Below, in pieces: positions 20,227 through 30,307 of a DNA stretch of 64,000 nucleotides (the first letter of the stretch is position 1; every line of letters starts with the position of its first letter). Position numbers and translations under genes: made by a program. The notes beneath the pieces were generated by a model. That model ran no database searches. It saw only the letters and a program-made list of their open reading frames with translations, and had not been told where the DNA came from. The stretch is from positions 1-64,000 of the forward strand of contig NZ_CVTD020000005.1 in the NCBI RefSeq assembly GCF_002904165.1, written 5' to 3'. This DNA is from Herbinix hemicellulosilytica. Its GTDB lineage: Bacteria > Bacillota > Clostridia > Lachnospirales > Lachnospiraceae.

Positions 20227-20949
20227 GTGATTGTTGCCAACGGCCAATGGATTATGGAAGGCTTGGATCGAAACGACGACAGGCGAATAAAAAATGTTGA
20301 AGAACTGAAAGAATACATAAATAAAGTAGGTTTTCTCCCTTTTTTTAAAGGTGAAGTAGAAGGGTTTTCTTTGGAGGAAATGACAGCCAGGGATGCCTGG
20401 TGGTCGGGAGATCCTGTGGAGGACCCCTGGGAGTGGAGAGGAATCATTGCCGAAAAAAGCGATATTGCTTACGGAAAACTCTTTTGTAACAGGGCAGGTT
20501 TTATATCTAAAGAATGGTTCCCTATATTTGCGGCATACCGTAGAGACGGATATGATTTTGACAGCAGGTATGAGGATGGGCTTGCAAGTATAAGGCAAAA
20601 GAAAATTATAGATGTTTTAAGCAAATATGACAGGGTGGCGTCTTATGAATTAAAAAAGCTGGCAGGTTTTAATAAGGGTGGTGAAAAAAACTTTGAAGGG
20701 ACGTTAACATCTCTTCAAATGCAGACCTATGTCCTTATCCGCAGCTTCAGAAGAAAAAAGAACAAAAAAAACCAGGAATACGGCTGGGCTGTAGCGGATT
20801 ATACCCTAAGCGAAAATATATACGGCGGGGATTATGTCCGCAGCGCATATCATCTTTCGGCACAAGAGGCAAAGGATATTATTATAAATCACTTGCTCAA
20901 GCTGTTTCCGGATGCAAAGCCAAAAGAGGCAGAGAAATTAATTAAATAA
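20227..20949 (+). CDS. Conserved protein of unassigned function, possibly AlkZ-related
   Basis: About 240 aa. I prefer GTG 20227, which has GAGAGGTG at 20213-20220, over a TTG at 20206. The protein is soluble and rich in Trp and charged residues (DAWWSGDP, DPWEWRG, ISKEWFPIFAAYRRDGYDFDSRYEDGLAS), followed by a winged-helix-like region (IIDVLSKYDRVASYELKKLAGF). I recall similar proteins being labelled AlkZ-related because of the winged-helix DNA-glycosylase-like part, but no catalytic residue can be pointed to. A compact hairpin follows. Confidence 0.6.
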   Translation: MIVANGQWIMEGLDRNDDRRIKNVEELKEYINKVGFLPFFKGEVEGFSLEEMTARDAWWSGDPVEDPWEWRGIIAEKSDIAYGKLFCNRAGFISKEWFPIFAAYRRDGYDFDSRYEDGLASIRQKKIIDVLSKYDRVASYELKKLAGFNKGGEKNFEGTLTSLQMQTYVLIRSFRRKKNKKNQEYGWAVADYTLSENIYGGDYVRSAYHLSAQEAKDIIINHLLKLFPDAKPKEAEKLIK

Positions 20950-20966
20950 GTGAAATTAAAACAATG

Positions 20967-21008
20967 GGACGGTTCCTGACATACACACAAGTATAAAAGG
21001 GACCGTCC
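20967..21008 (+). terminator. Hairpin after the AlkZ-like gene
   Basis: GGACGGTTCC pairs with GGGACCGTCC (one wobble). No clear T-run follows, so termination is likely but not certain. Confidence 0.5.
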
Positions 21009-21027
21009 ACTTTATGTATGAATTCAA

Positions 21028-21060
21028 GAAAAATCCTGCAAACTAAATTGCTTGCAGGAT
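21028..21060 (-). terminator. Rho-independent terminator of guaA
   Basis: On the minus strand ATCCTGCAA and TTGCAGGAT form a stem followed by TTTTC, about 40 nt past the guaA stop. Confidence 0.8.
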
Positions 21061-21097
21061 ATACTAATTATACTAACCTATATTTTTAATATATTTT

Positions 21098-22633
21098 CTA
21101 CTCCCATTCAATCGTAGCAGGAGGCTTACCTGTGATGTCATAGCAAATACGGTTTACATGTTTTACTTCGTTAACAATTTTCCTTGATATGCGGCCAAGT
21201 ACTTCCCAGGGAATTTCCACATATTCTGCCGTCATAAAGTCGGTTGTTGTTACTGCCCTTAAGGCAACGGTATAATCATAGGTCCTTTCGTCCCCCATAA
21301 CACCGACACTTCTTAAATTTGTTAAGACAGCAAAATATTGGCTGATTTTTCTGTCCAGCCCGGCTTTTGCAATTTCTTCCCGGTAAATATAGTCTGCTTC
21401 CTGAAGAATCTTGACTTTTTCGGGTGTTACTTCTCCGATTATACGTACGGCAAGTCCGGGTCCCGGGAAAGGCTGGCGATATACCAGATGTTCAGGCATC
21501 CCAAGCTCAAGACCGACTCTTCTTACTTCGTCTTTAAATAAATCTCTTAAAGGCTCAATGATTTCTTTAAAATCTACATAATCGGGAAGGCCGCCTACAT
21601 TATGATGGCTTTTTATAACCGCAGACTTACCGAGGCCGCTTTCTATTACGTCAGGATAGATGGTTCCCTGAACCAGATAATCTACTTTGCCAATTTTTTT
21701 TGCTTCTTCTTCAAATACCCTTATGAATTCTTCACCGATTATTTTTCTCTTACTTTCGGGATCGGTGACTCCTGCCAGTTTATCATAAAAACGCTGTTGA
21801 GCATTTACACGGATGAAATTTACGTCAAATTTTTTCGTAAACACTTCTTCAACTTCATCGGCCTCGTTTTTTCTTAAAAGACCGTGATCTACAAATATAC
21901 ATGTAAGCTGTTTCCCGACAGCCTTGCTTACCAAAACAGCCGATACGGATGAATCAACTCCGCCTGATAAGGCACATAAAACCTTTTTATCTCCGATTTT
22001 TTCTTTTAAATAACGGACTGACATATCAACAAAGGATGACATAGTCCAATCGCCTGTACAACCGCAAATTTTAAATAAAAAGTTTTTCAGCATCAGAACA
22101 CCTTCGGGTGTATGTTCCACCTCGGGATGGAACTGTACACCGTATAAGTTCTTTTCAGGATTTTCTATGGCAGCAACGGGACAGGATTCGGATTTTGCAA
22201 TGACCCGAAAGCCCGGAGCAACAGTTTCTATATAATCCGTATGACTCATTAGGCAGGTTGTATTTCGGGTTACATTTTCAAAAAGTTTGGAACTTGAATC
22301 TACTTCTATTTCTGTTTTGCCGTATTCCCTTTTTGGCGCCTTGCCGACTTTACCGCCGTTTAGATGACTCATAAGCTGGCAACCATAGCATATCCCAAGT
22401 ATAGGTATTCCTAATTCAAAAATTTTAGGATCGCAGCTTGGTGCATCAGGTTCATATACGCTGTTGGCACCTCCGGTAAAAATTATTCCTTTTGGAGCCT
22501 TTTCCTTTATAACTTCAATATCTGTATTATATGGCAGTACTTCACAATATACGTTAAACTCCCTTACACGTCTTGCTATAAGCTGATTATACTGCCCCCC
22601 AAAGTCAAGTACAATTACTAATTCTTTATCCAC
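21098..22633 (-). CDS. guaA: GMP synthase (glutamine-hydrolysing)
   Basis: 511 aa, full length. It converts XMP to GMP using glutamine. The N-terminal class I amidotransferase domain has the nucleophile Cys in GICYGCQ and the His/Glu of FHPEVEHT. The ATP-pyrophosphatase domain has the PP-loop SGGVDSSV, and the C-terminal dimerisation domain ends [21 protein letters not shown] lies just upstream of the ATG. Confidence 0.98.
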   Translation of the reverse strand: MDKELVIVLDFGGQYNQLIARRVREFNVYCEVLPYNTDIEVIKEKAPKGIIFTGGANSVYEPDAPSCDPKIFELGIPILGICYGCQLMSHLNGGKVGKAPKREYGKTEIEVDSSSKLFENVTRNTTCLMSHTDYIETVAPGFRVIAKSESCPVAAIENPEKNLYGVQFHPEVEHTPEGVLMLKNFLFKICGCTGDWTMSSFVDMSVRYLKEKIGDKKVLCALSGGVDSSVSAVLVSKAVGKQLTCIFVDHGLLRKNEADEVEEVFTKKFDVNFIRVNAQQRFYDKLAGVTDPESKRKIIGEEFIRVFEEEAKKIGKVDYLVQGTIYPDVIESGLGKSAVIKSHHNVGGLPDYVDFKEIIEPLRDLFKDEVRRVGLELGMPEHLVYRQPFPGPGLAVRIIGEVTPEKVKILQEADYIYREEIAKAGLDRKISQYFAVLTNLRSVGVMGDERTYDYTVALRAVTTTDFMTAEYVEIPWEVLGRISRKIVNEVKHVNRICYDITGKPPATIEWE

Positions 22634-23128
22634 TGTTCAACCTCCTAATTTGTCATATAAACTTCAATTTATGTATATTTGGACAGACTTTTATACCTAA
22701 AAATTATGATTTATAATACATCATTTTGATGTAATCCGCAAGCCCTGTCGTTTTTTTATATATTAAAAATTTTAATGTTTTTATTTACTAATGATGTTAA
22801 TAATGAATAAAATTTATAATTTCAAGGAATATATGGGAAAATATTCTTATATTTAAAAATTTTTATTTACAAAACCACTGTATAATGTTATTATTATCCT
22901 GTTATGTTACAATATATGGTATATTCTGATTTTTTATAAAAAAGTCAAACTTTTCATACATTATTACATAATCAAATCAGGTTATATAGGACATAAATTA
23001 AAATAAATATGCTTTTATAATGTTTAAAGGGGTTATATTGCTTGACTAATATGTTAGGATATAAAAGTGTTTTTTAAGTTTTAAAGTTTCTTAAGTGAAT
23101 GTTTTCGGTTTATTTGGGGGGTTATAAT
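22634..23128. other. AT-rich divergent intergenic region
   Basis: About 495 bases between guaA and the HPt-like gene. It holds a palindrome TACATCATTTTGATGTA near 22713 and promoter-like AT-rich tracts. No match to the purine riboswitch core was found on the guaA strand. Confidence 0.4.
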
Positions 23129-23620
23129 ATGTTTAGACACTATATGCAAAATCTGTTTGATATAGTGCCGGAGATTGATTTTTATAAGGGGTATGATTAT
23201 TACCTTCATAATATGGAGAATTATTCAAAGGCATTATTGGCGACGTTAAAAAGCGTCAAATCAAAGCTTCCTATTCTAAGAAACATGACAGAAACAGAAG
23301 AATATGAAGGTTTACGAATGATTACCCAGACATTAAGAAGAATGATGCACACTATAGGGGGAGAAAAGATTGCTGATTTGTCATACAGGCTGGAAATGGC
23401 TTTATTAAATGAAGATAAAGATTTGAACAACAAAATTTTTGAATATTTGATTACGCTTGAAGATTTGGCTGACCGAATGGAGGAACTGATTAAGAAGCTG
23501 CCGATTCAGTATACAAAAACAGACCCTGATAAAAAGGACTCATACTTTAATTACAACTTTGCCAAAACCAAAGAGTTTATTGATTTTTCAAATGATTTTA
23601 TAGAAAAGAAGATAATATAA
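23129..23620 (+). CDS. HPt-like four-helix protein lacking the phosphorylatable His
   Basis: 163 aa from ATG 23129 (GGGGGG at 23116-23121). The central segment QTLRRMMHTIGGEKIADLSYRLEMA fits the HPt pattern H-x-L-K...IG...L...LE, but the His position is Gln67 and the Lys is Arg70. A nearby His74 is off register. HPt domains relay phosphate between kinases and response regulators; this one could be a decoy or scaffold. A response-regulator stub follows 190 nt downstream, which suggests a decayed phosphorelay. The HPt assignment is a motif-level inference. Confidence 0.55.
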   Translation: MFRHYMQNLFDIVPEIDFYKGYDYYLHNMENYSKALLATLKSVKSKLPILRNMTETEEYEGLRMITQTLRRMMHTIGGEKIADLSYRLEMALLNEDKDLNNKIFEYLITLEDLADRMEELIKKLPIQYTKTDPDKKDSYFNYNFAKTKEFIDFSNDFIEKKII

Positions 23621-23650
23621 CAATCGCTTTGTACCCTCACATCTCTTTTT

Positions 23651-23698
23651 CAAGTCCTGTCTTTTATCATATCCGTAAAGACAGGGCTTGATTTTTTT
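23651..23698 (+). terminator. Rho-independent terminator of the HPt-like gene
   Basis: CAAGTCCTGTCTTT pairs with AAAGACAGGGCTTG (one mismatch) and is followed by seven T. Confidence 0.88.
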
Positions 23699-23806
23699 CT
23701 TAAAAATAATTTTTGTTAGCGCAATTGCTGATGTATGCTTGCATATTAAGATCTGACTACCGGGATGATGATTTATAATAAAATATTATCTAAAGTTTAT
23801 GAGGGC

Positions 23807-23926
23807 GTGAATATATACAAAATACTTATTGTTGAAGATGATATGACAATAGCTAATATTATAAAAGAACGTTATATCGGCCGTACGGTGGATTTTTTTC
23901 TTTGCTTTATATGCTTATGTAGATAA
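23807..23926 (+). pseudogene. Truncated response-regulator receiver domain
   Basis: From GTG 23807 the frame reads KILIVEDDMTIANIIKERY, the first beta strand, acidic pair and first helix of an OmpR-type receiver domain. It then runs into unrelated GRTVDFFLCF and stops at 39 codons. The phospho-acceptor Asp and the DNA-binding half are absent. This is the remnant of a deleted two-component regulator. Confidence 0.75.
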
Positions 23927-24078
23927 ATTTCATATTTAATTTAACGCTGTGTTAAACCGGTATTATGATGGAAATTTTATACATAATATGATATTATGTA
24001 TGTAATCCGTATTTTAACTTACATGCTGAAAATTGTTGTTTTATCTAATTAACAATCTGTACGAAAGGAGAAGGATTT

Positions 24079-25512
24079 TTGAACAGTTTAAAATCAGTCA
24101 AAAATTATATATTCTGCTTTATTATAATAACAGCATGTTTATTTATCTGCGCATGTTCGGCAAAGAACGAAGCAGAACCGGTTTATGGGAATAATGATGA
24201 AATTACAAATAATACAGAAGGCACCATAGCAGACAATGAAGATGATGCTGTCGTAAATACAGACAAGGCAGGGGTAGGAATTGTAAAAGACATTGCAACA
24301 GAGGATATTGCAACGGAAGAAAATACAGCAGAAGATATTGAAGAAACATCTTATGTTAAAGAAGCCTTGAACGATGATAATGTAAGCAGCGAGTTTATAC
24401 AAAAATATTACGACTTCACCGAGCAAACCGCTGTGCATATCTTTTGCAGCAAAAGCCGGGATAATCAGCTTTATGCTCCTTTTAACCTGTATCTGGCTAT
24501 GTCTGTGCTTGCGGAACTGACCGGTGGCGAAGCCTGGGAAGAGATGCAAAAAGCATTGGGTTTCAGTGCTATTGACAGCAACAGAACTGAATTGAATAAA
24601 GCTATATCTGCCCTTGATAAGAGATATCTAAACGTAGGCAGAGTTAAGATAAAAAATTCGTTGTGGCTGAATGATAATATCAAGTATAAAGATGATATTC
24701 TTTCAACGGTCAGGGATAAATACGGAACTGAAATATTTAAGGGCGATTTTCAGGATGCTGAATTCCAGCAAATGATGACCGATTGGGTATCCCAAAATAC
24801 CAACCAAGGATTTAAGCCCGATTACAGTGATTTATCTTACACGGGAGCTACCTTTGTTGCGTTAAATACCTTGGATTATTATGAAGAATGGATTACAGAA
24901 TTTGACGAAGAAAGTACATCTGAGGATTACTTTACTTGCAGCGATAACAGTAAGGTACTGTGTGAATTTATGAATATGGAAGAAGAGCCTTACTCATTTC
25001 TTAAAGGTGAAGACTTTATATCAACATATTTACACTTAAAGGATAAATCGAATATGTTATTTATTCTTCCGGACGAAGGAATAGAGGTAGAAGATTTTTT
25101 ACGTAAGGAGGGTAAACTTGCCGATATTATTTACAACTGGGCAAATTACCAAACTACTATCGGAAAAGTTAAGCTCAGCATACCGAAATTTGCATATGCT
25201 GATGAGAATTATTTAAATGATACAGTAAAGGCAATCGGAATAAATAAAATATTTGATGTGGAAGAAAATGCATTTTCAAATCTGACCGATGAAAACATTT
25301 TTGTAGGAGCTATTAAGCAGGCATCAAAGATAAAAATTGACGAATACGGTTGCTCTGCCTCATCCTATACGGAGGTTAATCTTTTCGCAAACTCCGGATT
25401 AGTAGGGGAAGATGAAGCGGTAATAAACTTGAACAGGCCTTTTATTTACGTTTTATATAAAGAAAAGCTGCCGTTTTTGATAGGGGTGGTCCGAAATCCT
25501 TTGAACAGTTAA
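24079..25512 (+). CDS. Serpin-family protein, predicted lipoprotein
   Basis: 477 aa from TTG 24079 (AAAGGAG at 24064-24070). A lipoprotein signal peptide ends in LFICAC with lipid-bearing Cys26, then comes an acidic Asn/Glu/Thr linker (27-100) and a serpin domain. Serpin hallmarks are NQLYAPFNLYLAMSVLAELTGG, FVALNTLDYYEEW and the C-terminal INLNRPFIYVLYKEKLPFLIGVVRNP. Serpins trap proteases by inserting a reactive-centre loop. Here the hinge reads DEYGCSASSY (421-430) instead of the usual EEGTEAAAAT, so inhibitory function is uncertain. It would sit on the outer face of the membrane. Confidence 0.88.
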   Translation: MNSLKSVKNYIFCFIIITACLFICACSAKNEAEPVYGNNDEITNNTEGTIADNEDDAVVNTDKAGVGIVKDIATEDIATEENTAEDIEETSYVKEALNDDNVSSEFIQKYYDFTEQTAVHIFCSKSRDNQLYAPFNLYLAMSVLAELTGGEAWEEMQKALGFSAIDSNRTELNKAISALDKRYLNVGRVKIKNSLWLNDNIKYKDDILSTVRDKYGTEIFKGDFQDAEFQQMMTDWVSQNTNQGFKPDYSDLSYTGATFVALNTLDYYEEWITEFDEESTSEDYFTCSDNSKVLCEFMNMEEEPYSFLKGEDFISTYLHLKDKSNMLFILPDEGIEVEDFLRKEGKLADIIYNWANYQTTIGKVKLSIPKFAYADENYLNDTVKAIGINKIFDVEENAFSNLTDENIFVGAIKQASKIKIDEYGCSASSYTEVNLFANSGLVGEDEAVINLNRPFIYVLYKEKLPFLIGVVRNPLNS

Positions 25513-25580
25513 TTGGCATATGCTATAAGCTAATGATTAAGAAAAATTTTATTAATAACATTTATTATAAGATGAACATA

Positions 25581-25620
25581 ATAATAGCCCGGTTAACATG
25601 ATTTTCCGGGCTATTATTTA
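25581..25620 (+). terminator. Hairpin between the serpin and parC genes
   Basis: ATAATAGCCCGG pairs perfectly with CCGGGCTATTAT around a 13-nt loop and is followed by TTATG. It may act for both converging genes. Confidence 0.7.
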
Positions 25621-25759
25621 TGTTATGTTATTATTAAATTAATTATGTTTTATAAAAACTATTAATTTAAATAAATGGATAATTACAGATTAGCTGCTTA
25701 TTAACCTAATCGTAGCCTTATATAATTTAATATAGTTTTTTATAACCCATCATAACCTT

Positions 25760-28012
25760 TTACAGCTTAGTCTTTTGTCCTTTGTCTCCACGGTTACGGA
25801 TTTTTATCTTCTTAACTTCTATCGGTTTGTTGTTATATTCAACTGTTTGTGTATCCGGACCGACTACCGCAGCAAAGCGTACAAAATCGTCCTTATTAAG
25901 CTTAATAGCCTTAACACCTCGGCTGTTTTTCTTAAGTTCCGGTACTTCCGAAAGGGAGAAGCCAAGGGATAAGCCCTGATCGGTAAGAATGATTACATTT
26001 TGATTGCCCGATAATATATCCCCTGCCGAAAGCAAGGTTATTCCGATCACTTCGTCTCCGTCTTCAAGTTTTGTGGCATTAACCTGAGAACGGTTCGTTT
26101 CAAATTCCGCACCTGAAACCATCTTGATATATCCGTTCTTTGTTACAAATAAAAGCTGGGCTTCAAAGAGCTGCTCAAAGGAGGTATAAAGGATTACTTC
26201 TTCTTTTTCCAGTTTACATAAGGTATGTATTAAAGCTCCTCTGTCTTTCATCTTGCATCTTGGAATATTTTCCGCCTTAACCTGGAACATGTTACCTTCC
26301 TTCGTGAAACAGCACAGCTTGTCCGTATTTTTCATCTGTATGATATAGCTGTATTCCTTGAGGTTTTCTTCAAGGACCCTGGTATAACTGCTTGTATCTA
26401 TGGATTTGGTATAACCGAAGCGGTCAATAAGAACATATATATCTTCAACTTTTTTCTCTTCCACATAATCTTCGGTTATAGCGTTAATAAGCATGGTCCT
26501 GCGGTGGGAATGGAATAATTTCTTAAATTCTGTGAGGCGTTTCTTAATTACTTTAAACAGTTCTTTTTGACTTCCAAGAACTTTTTCGTATTCTTTTATG
26601 GAGTCTTTTAAACTTTCTTCTTCTTCATGCAGCTTTAAAATTTCCAGGCCTATTAATTTTGAAAGCTGCATGGAAAGAATGGCATCGGCTTGTCTTTCAG
26701 TAAAGTTTAGGGTGCTTGCCTCCTTTTTTGAAGCTTCCGACTTAAAGCGGATACCCTCGGTATTGCCGTTCATAAGACAATCTTTGGCTTGTTTTACTGA
26801 CGAGCTTCCGCGAAGGATTTCGATAATCAGGTCGATTATATCGGTAGCTCTTATTAAGCCTCCCACAATCTCCAAACGGTTTTTTGCCTTATCGAGAAGG
26901 TAGTTGTATTCTTTGGTATACAGCTCGATTTGGAAATCTACAAATTCTTTGATTAAACCTTTCAGGTCAAATAATACCGGCTGTTGATTCTTGATGGCAA
27001 GGAGATTAACCGAATATGTATCTTCCATAAGGGTCTTTTTATATAAACCGTTTAGGAGATTTTGAATGTCTCTGTCTTTTTTTACTTCGATGACTATTCG
27101 GATACCTTCCTTGGAAGATTCGTCCCTGACATCGTTTATTTCATCAAAAACTTTATCCTTAATCAAGTTGGAAAGATTTTCAACCAGCTTTGACTTGTTT
27201 CCCGCTACAGTATATGGGATTTCGGTAATAACTATATTTTTCTTTCCGTATTCGGCATTTTCTATTTCGGTCTTTGCACGAATCCGGATTTTCCCTTCTC
27301 CGCTTGTATAGATTTTTTCCATTTCGTCCACATTTATTATGGTTCCTCCCGTAGGGAAATCCGGAGCGGGAATATATTTCATCAGTTCCTTTACGGTTAT
27401 ATCGGGATTATCCATGTAAGCTATAATTCCGTCTATAACTTCGTCGGGATTATGGGGAGGTATATTGGTTGCCATACCGACGGCGATACCGGTTGTACCG
27501 TTAATAAGAAGGTTTGGTATCATGGCAGGAAGAACCGCAGGTTCTTTTTCGCTGCCGTCAAAGTTCGGGTTAAAATCTACCAGGTTTTTGTCCAGTTGCT
27601 CAAGCAGGGCCATGGCTCCGGGCGAAAGCCTGGCTTCTGTATAACGCATGGCAGCAGCACCGTCTCCGTCTATGGAACCGAAGTTTCCGTGGCCGTCTAC
27701 CAAAGGAATCATAAGGGAATAATCCTTGGTCATGTTGACTAAGGCATCATAAATTGAACTGTCGCCGTGGGGGTGATATTTACCCATGGTATCACCGACG
27801 ATACGGGCGCTTTTTCTGTGGGGTTTATCCGGCTCCAAGCCCAATTCCATCATGGAATAAAGGATTCTTCGCTGTACGGGTTTAAGGCCGTCCCTTACGT
27901 CCGGAACGGCTCTGGATACTATTACGCTCATGGCATAATCCCGATAGCTGTTTTTCATTTCTTCGGAATAATCCAGTTGAATTATTTGATCGGTTTGATT
28001 TTGATGACTCAT
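25760..28012 (-). CDS. parC: DNA topoisomerase IV / second gyrase subunit A
   Basis: 750 aa. It is the breakage-rejoining subunit of a type IIA topoisomerase. Catalytic Tyr lies in [12 protein letters not shown], and the quinolone-determining region reads [15 protein letters not shown]. The C-terminal beta-pinwheel is shorter than in most GyrA, and I see no QRRGGKG GyrA-box, which favours a topo-IV-like decatenase. AGGAGG precedes ATG 28012. The B subunit gene ends 29 bp upstream on the same strand, so they form an operon. Distinguishing parC from a second gyrA needs a phylogeny. Confidence 0.88.
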   Translation of the reverse strand: MSHQNQTDQIIQLDYSEEMKNSYRDYAMSVIVSRAVPDVRDGLKPVQRRILYSMMELGLEPDKPHRKSARIVGDTMGKYHPHGDSSIYDALVNMTKDYSLMIPLVDGHGNFGSIDGDGAAAMRYTEARLSPGAMALLEQLDKNLVDFNPNFDGSEKEPAVLPAMIPNLLINGTTGIAVGMATNIPPHNPDEVIDGIIAYMDNPDITVKELMKYIPAPDFPTGGTIINVDEMEKIYTSGEGKIRIRAKTEIENAEYGKKNIVITEIPYTVAGNKSKLVENLSNLIKDKVFDEINDVRDESSKEGIRIVIEVKKDRDIQNLLNGLYKKTLMEDTYSVNLLAIKNQQPVLFDLKGLIKEFVDFQIELYTKEYNYLLDKAKNRLEIVGGLIRATDIIDLIIEILRGSSSVKQAKDCLMNGNTEGIRFKSEASKKEASTLNFTERQADAILSMQLSKLIGLEILKLHEEEESLKDSIKEYEKVLGSQKELFKVIKKRLTEFKKLFHSHRRTMLINAITEDYVEEKKVEDIYVLIDRFGYTKSIDTSSYTRVLEENLKEYSYIIQMKNTDKLCCFTKEGNMFQVKAENIPRCKMKDRGALIHTLCKLEKEEVILYTSFEQLFEAQLLFVTKNGYIKMVSGAEFETNRSQVNATKLEDGDEVIGITLLSAGDILSGNQNVIILTDQGLSLGFSLSEVPELKKNSRGVKAIKLNKDDFVRFAAVVGPDTQTVEYNNKPIEVKKIKIRNRGDKGQKTKL

Positions 28013-28041
28013 TGTTACCTCCTATATAAGTTTAATGGAGC

Positions 28042-29973
28042 TTATATATCCAGCTTGGCGTATTTTGCTTCTTCCATAATAAAAGTACGCCTCGGAGGAA
28101 CATTGCTGCTCATTAGGATATTGGTAATCTCATCGGCCTCGATATTGTCGCTTATGGTTATTTGGGCAAGTACTCTTGTTTCAGGATTTAGAGTGGTCTC
28201 CCAAAGCTGCTGGGCGTCCATTTCACCGAGACCTTTATACCGCTGGATATTTATAATTTTATAATCCTTATTTTTACGGAATGTTTCCAGTTCAAAATCG
28301 TTGTATAGATATTTGAATTCCCTTTTTTTCTTACTTTTTGATGCGGGTTCATACTCCACCCTGTACAAAGGCGGAAGACCTTTGTAAATCTTTCCTGCCT
28401 TTATAAGGTCCGGCATAAAGCGGTAGAAGAATGTTAAAAGCAGGGTACTGATGTGGGAACCGTCTACATCGGCATCGGTAAGGATAATGATTTTATCATA
28501 ATTTAACTTTGATATATCAAAATCTTCTCCGATACCGCAGCCAAATGCCGCAATCATGGATTTTATTTCATTGTTTAACAGTATTTTATCTAAGGTCGCC
28601 TTTTCTACGTTGAGGATTTTACCCCTAAGAGGAAGAACTGCCTGGGTGCGGCGGTTTCTAGCGGTCTTTACTGTACCGCCGGCAGAGTCTCCCTCGACTA
28701 TATACAGTTCACATTCTTCCGGTTTTTTTGATGAGCAGGAAGCCAGCTTGCTTCTGGTATCCACATCGTTTAACTGCTTTAATATGGCCGTTCTTGCCTT
28801 GTCGCTGGCTTTTCTGGCATTGTAGGATTTCATCGTATTATCAAGGATAGCTTTTAATACTTCGACATTTTTATCAAACCAGCGCTGGGCTTCCTGGGAA
28901 AAGACTTCCTCAACCGCAGTTTTTGCGTCGGTATTTCCAAGTTTAGTCTTGGTCTGACCTTCAAACTGCGGGTCGGGGTGTTTAATGGATACTATGGCGA
29001 CAATGCCGTTTCGGACGTCTTTGCCGTCAAAATTCTCATTCTTGTCTTTAAGGACACCAAGTTCCCTGGCATACTGGTTTATAACCCTGGTAAGACCTGT
29101 CTTAAATCCGGTAACATGGGTCCCGCCGTCTACAACGTTTATACAGTTACAGTAGGAATTTATCTGTTCCGCAAAATTATTGGTATATTGGAAAGCTATT
29201 TCAACTTCAATGTTGCCGCTTTTTCCTTCCAAATAAATAGGCTCCTCATGAAGTACGTTCATATCTCTGGTCAAATATGAAATAAAGCTCTTGATACCGT
29301 GTTCTTCCTTATAGGTCTGTGATATGCCAGTATTTTCATCATAAAAAGTCAGTGTCAGATTTTTATTCAAATAGGATAATTCCCTGAGTTTTTTTTGTAT
29401 TATTTCGGCTTTAAATTCTACGGTTTCGAAAATGGCATCGTCCGGGAAAAAGATAACTTTTGTACCGGTCTCGTTCTTCTTGCATTTACCTACAACGGGA
29501 AGGAGGCCGTCTACAAGTTCCGTAACCGGATGACCGCCGTTTATATATTCATCCCTGTAAATATTTCCGTCTCTTTTTATTTCTACAATCATTCGCTTGG
29601 AGAGGGCGTTAACGACGCTGGCACCTACACCGTGAAGGCCGCCGGATACTTTATATACGGAATGGCCGAATTTGCCCCCTGCATGAAGAATTGTATAAAC
29701 CACACGGGCAGTAGGAATGTTTTTTTGTGGATGAATGTCCACAGGTACTCCGCGGCCGTTATCCTCTATTTCTATTCCACCGTCCTTTCGGAGAGTAACA
29801 TTTATCTGTGTGCAGTATCCTGCCAAATGTTCGTCTATACCGTTGTCTATTATTTCCCAGACAAGATGGTGAAGCCCTCTGGAGCCTGTGCTTCCGATGT
29901 ACATTCCGGGACGCCTGCGGACTGCTTCCAGTCCTTCCAAAACAACGATCTGACTTCCGCTATACTGTTCCAT
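28042..29973 (-). CDS. parE: DNA topoisomerase IV / second gyrase subunit B
   Basis: 643 aa, the ATPase subunit of the adjacent topoisomerase. The GHKL ATP-binding motifs are EIIDNGIDE, DNGRGVPVDIH and GGLHGVGASVVNALS. The TOPRIM domain has EGDSAGG and DADVDG, and the C-terminus has the typical QRYKGLGEMDAQQLWETT. AGGGGA lies upstream of the ATG. Its product pairs with the ParC-like protein. Confidence 0.9.
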   Translation of the reverse strand: MEQYSGSQIVVLEGLEAVRRRPGMYIGSTGSRGLHHLVWEIIDNGIDEHLAGYCTQINVTLRKDGGIEIEDNGRGVPVDIHPQKNIPTARVVYTILHAGGKFGHSVYKVSGGLHGVGASVVNALSKRMIVEIKRDGNIYRDEYINGGHPVTELVDGLLPVVGKCKKNETGTKVIFFPDDAIFETVEFKAEIIQKKLRELSYLNKNLTLTFYDENTGISQTYKEEHGIKSFISYLTRDMNVLHEEPIYLEGKSGNIEVEIAFQYTNNFAEQINSYCNCINVVDGGTHVTGFKTGLTRVINQYARELGVLKDKNENFDGKDVRNGIVAIVSIKHPDPQFEGQTKTKLGNTDAKTAVEEVFSQEAQRWFDKNVEVLKAILDNTMKSYNARKASDKARTAILKQLNDVDTRSKLASCSSKKPEECELYIVEGDSAGGTVKTARNRRTQAVLPLRGKILNVEKATLDKILLNNEIKSMIAAFGCGIGEDFDISKLNYDKIIILTDADVDGSHISTLLLTFFYRFMPDLIKAGKIYKGLPPLYRVEYEPASKSKKKREFKYLYNDFELETFRKNKDYKIINIQRYKGLGEMDAQQLWETTLNPETRVLAQITISDNIEADEITNILMSSNVPPRRTFIMEEAKYAKLDI

Positions 29974-30307
29974 GGTTTATATTCCCCTTTTTTAAATATA
30001 TAAAATTTATAAATATTTAGAAAATTTCTATATGTAGTTTGCTCTTCATGATTATAACACAAGAGTTTGTATTTTTCTAGTAATTTTGCAATCGTATGTT
30101 CTCTTAGCGATCGATAAAACCCGACAGATGCTTAACTTAAAAGATGTTTTACAGCAAAAAAGTAGGTATCAAAATTATAATTTTATGCAAAAATAAAGAA
30201 AATTTTGATTAATTATAAAAAGGGTTTTAAATTGATTTAAAATGATGTATAATGGGAACAATTCTTTAGGACGATATGAATAATGACGGAAAGGACCGGG
30301 GGTCAAT
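29974..30307. other. Divergent promoter region
   Basis: 334 bases between parE (minus) and the PHP gene (plus). A TATAAT-like hexamer lies near 30248-30253, upstream of the PHP gene. No small gene or stable hairpin was found. Confidence 0.4.

Noticed and set aside
22634-22900. Possible purine riboswitch upstream of guaA
   Set aside because: I looked for the conserved purine-riboswitch core on the minus strand and did not find it; only a short palindrome is present.
29395-30003. Long plus-strand frame opposite parE
   Set aside because: It is a shadow of the well-supported parE gene on the minus strand, with no motif or ribosome-binding site.
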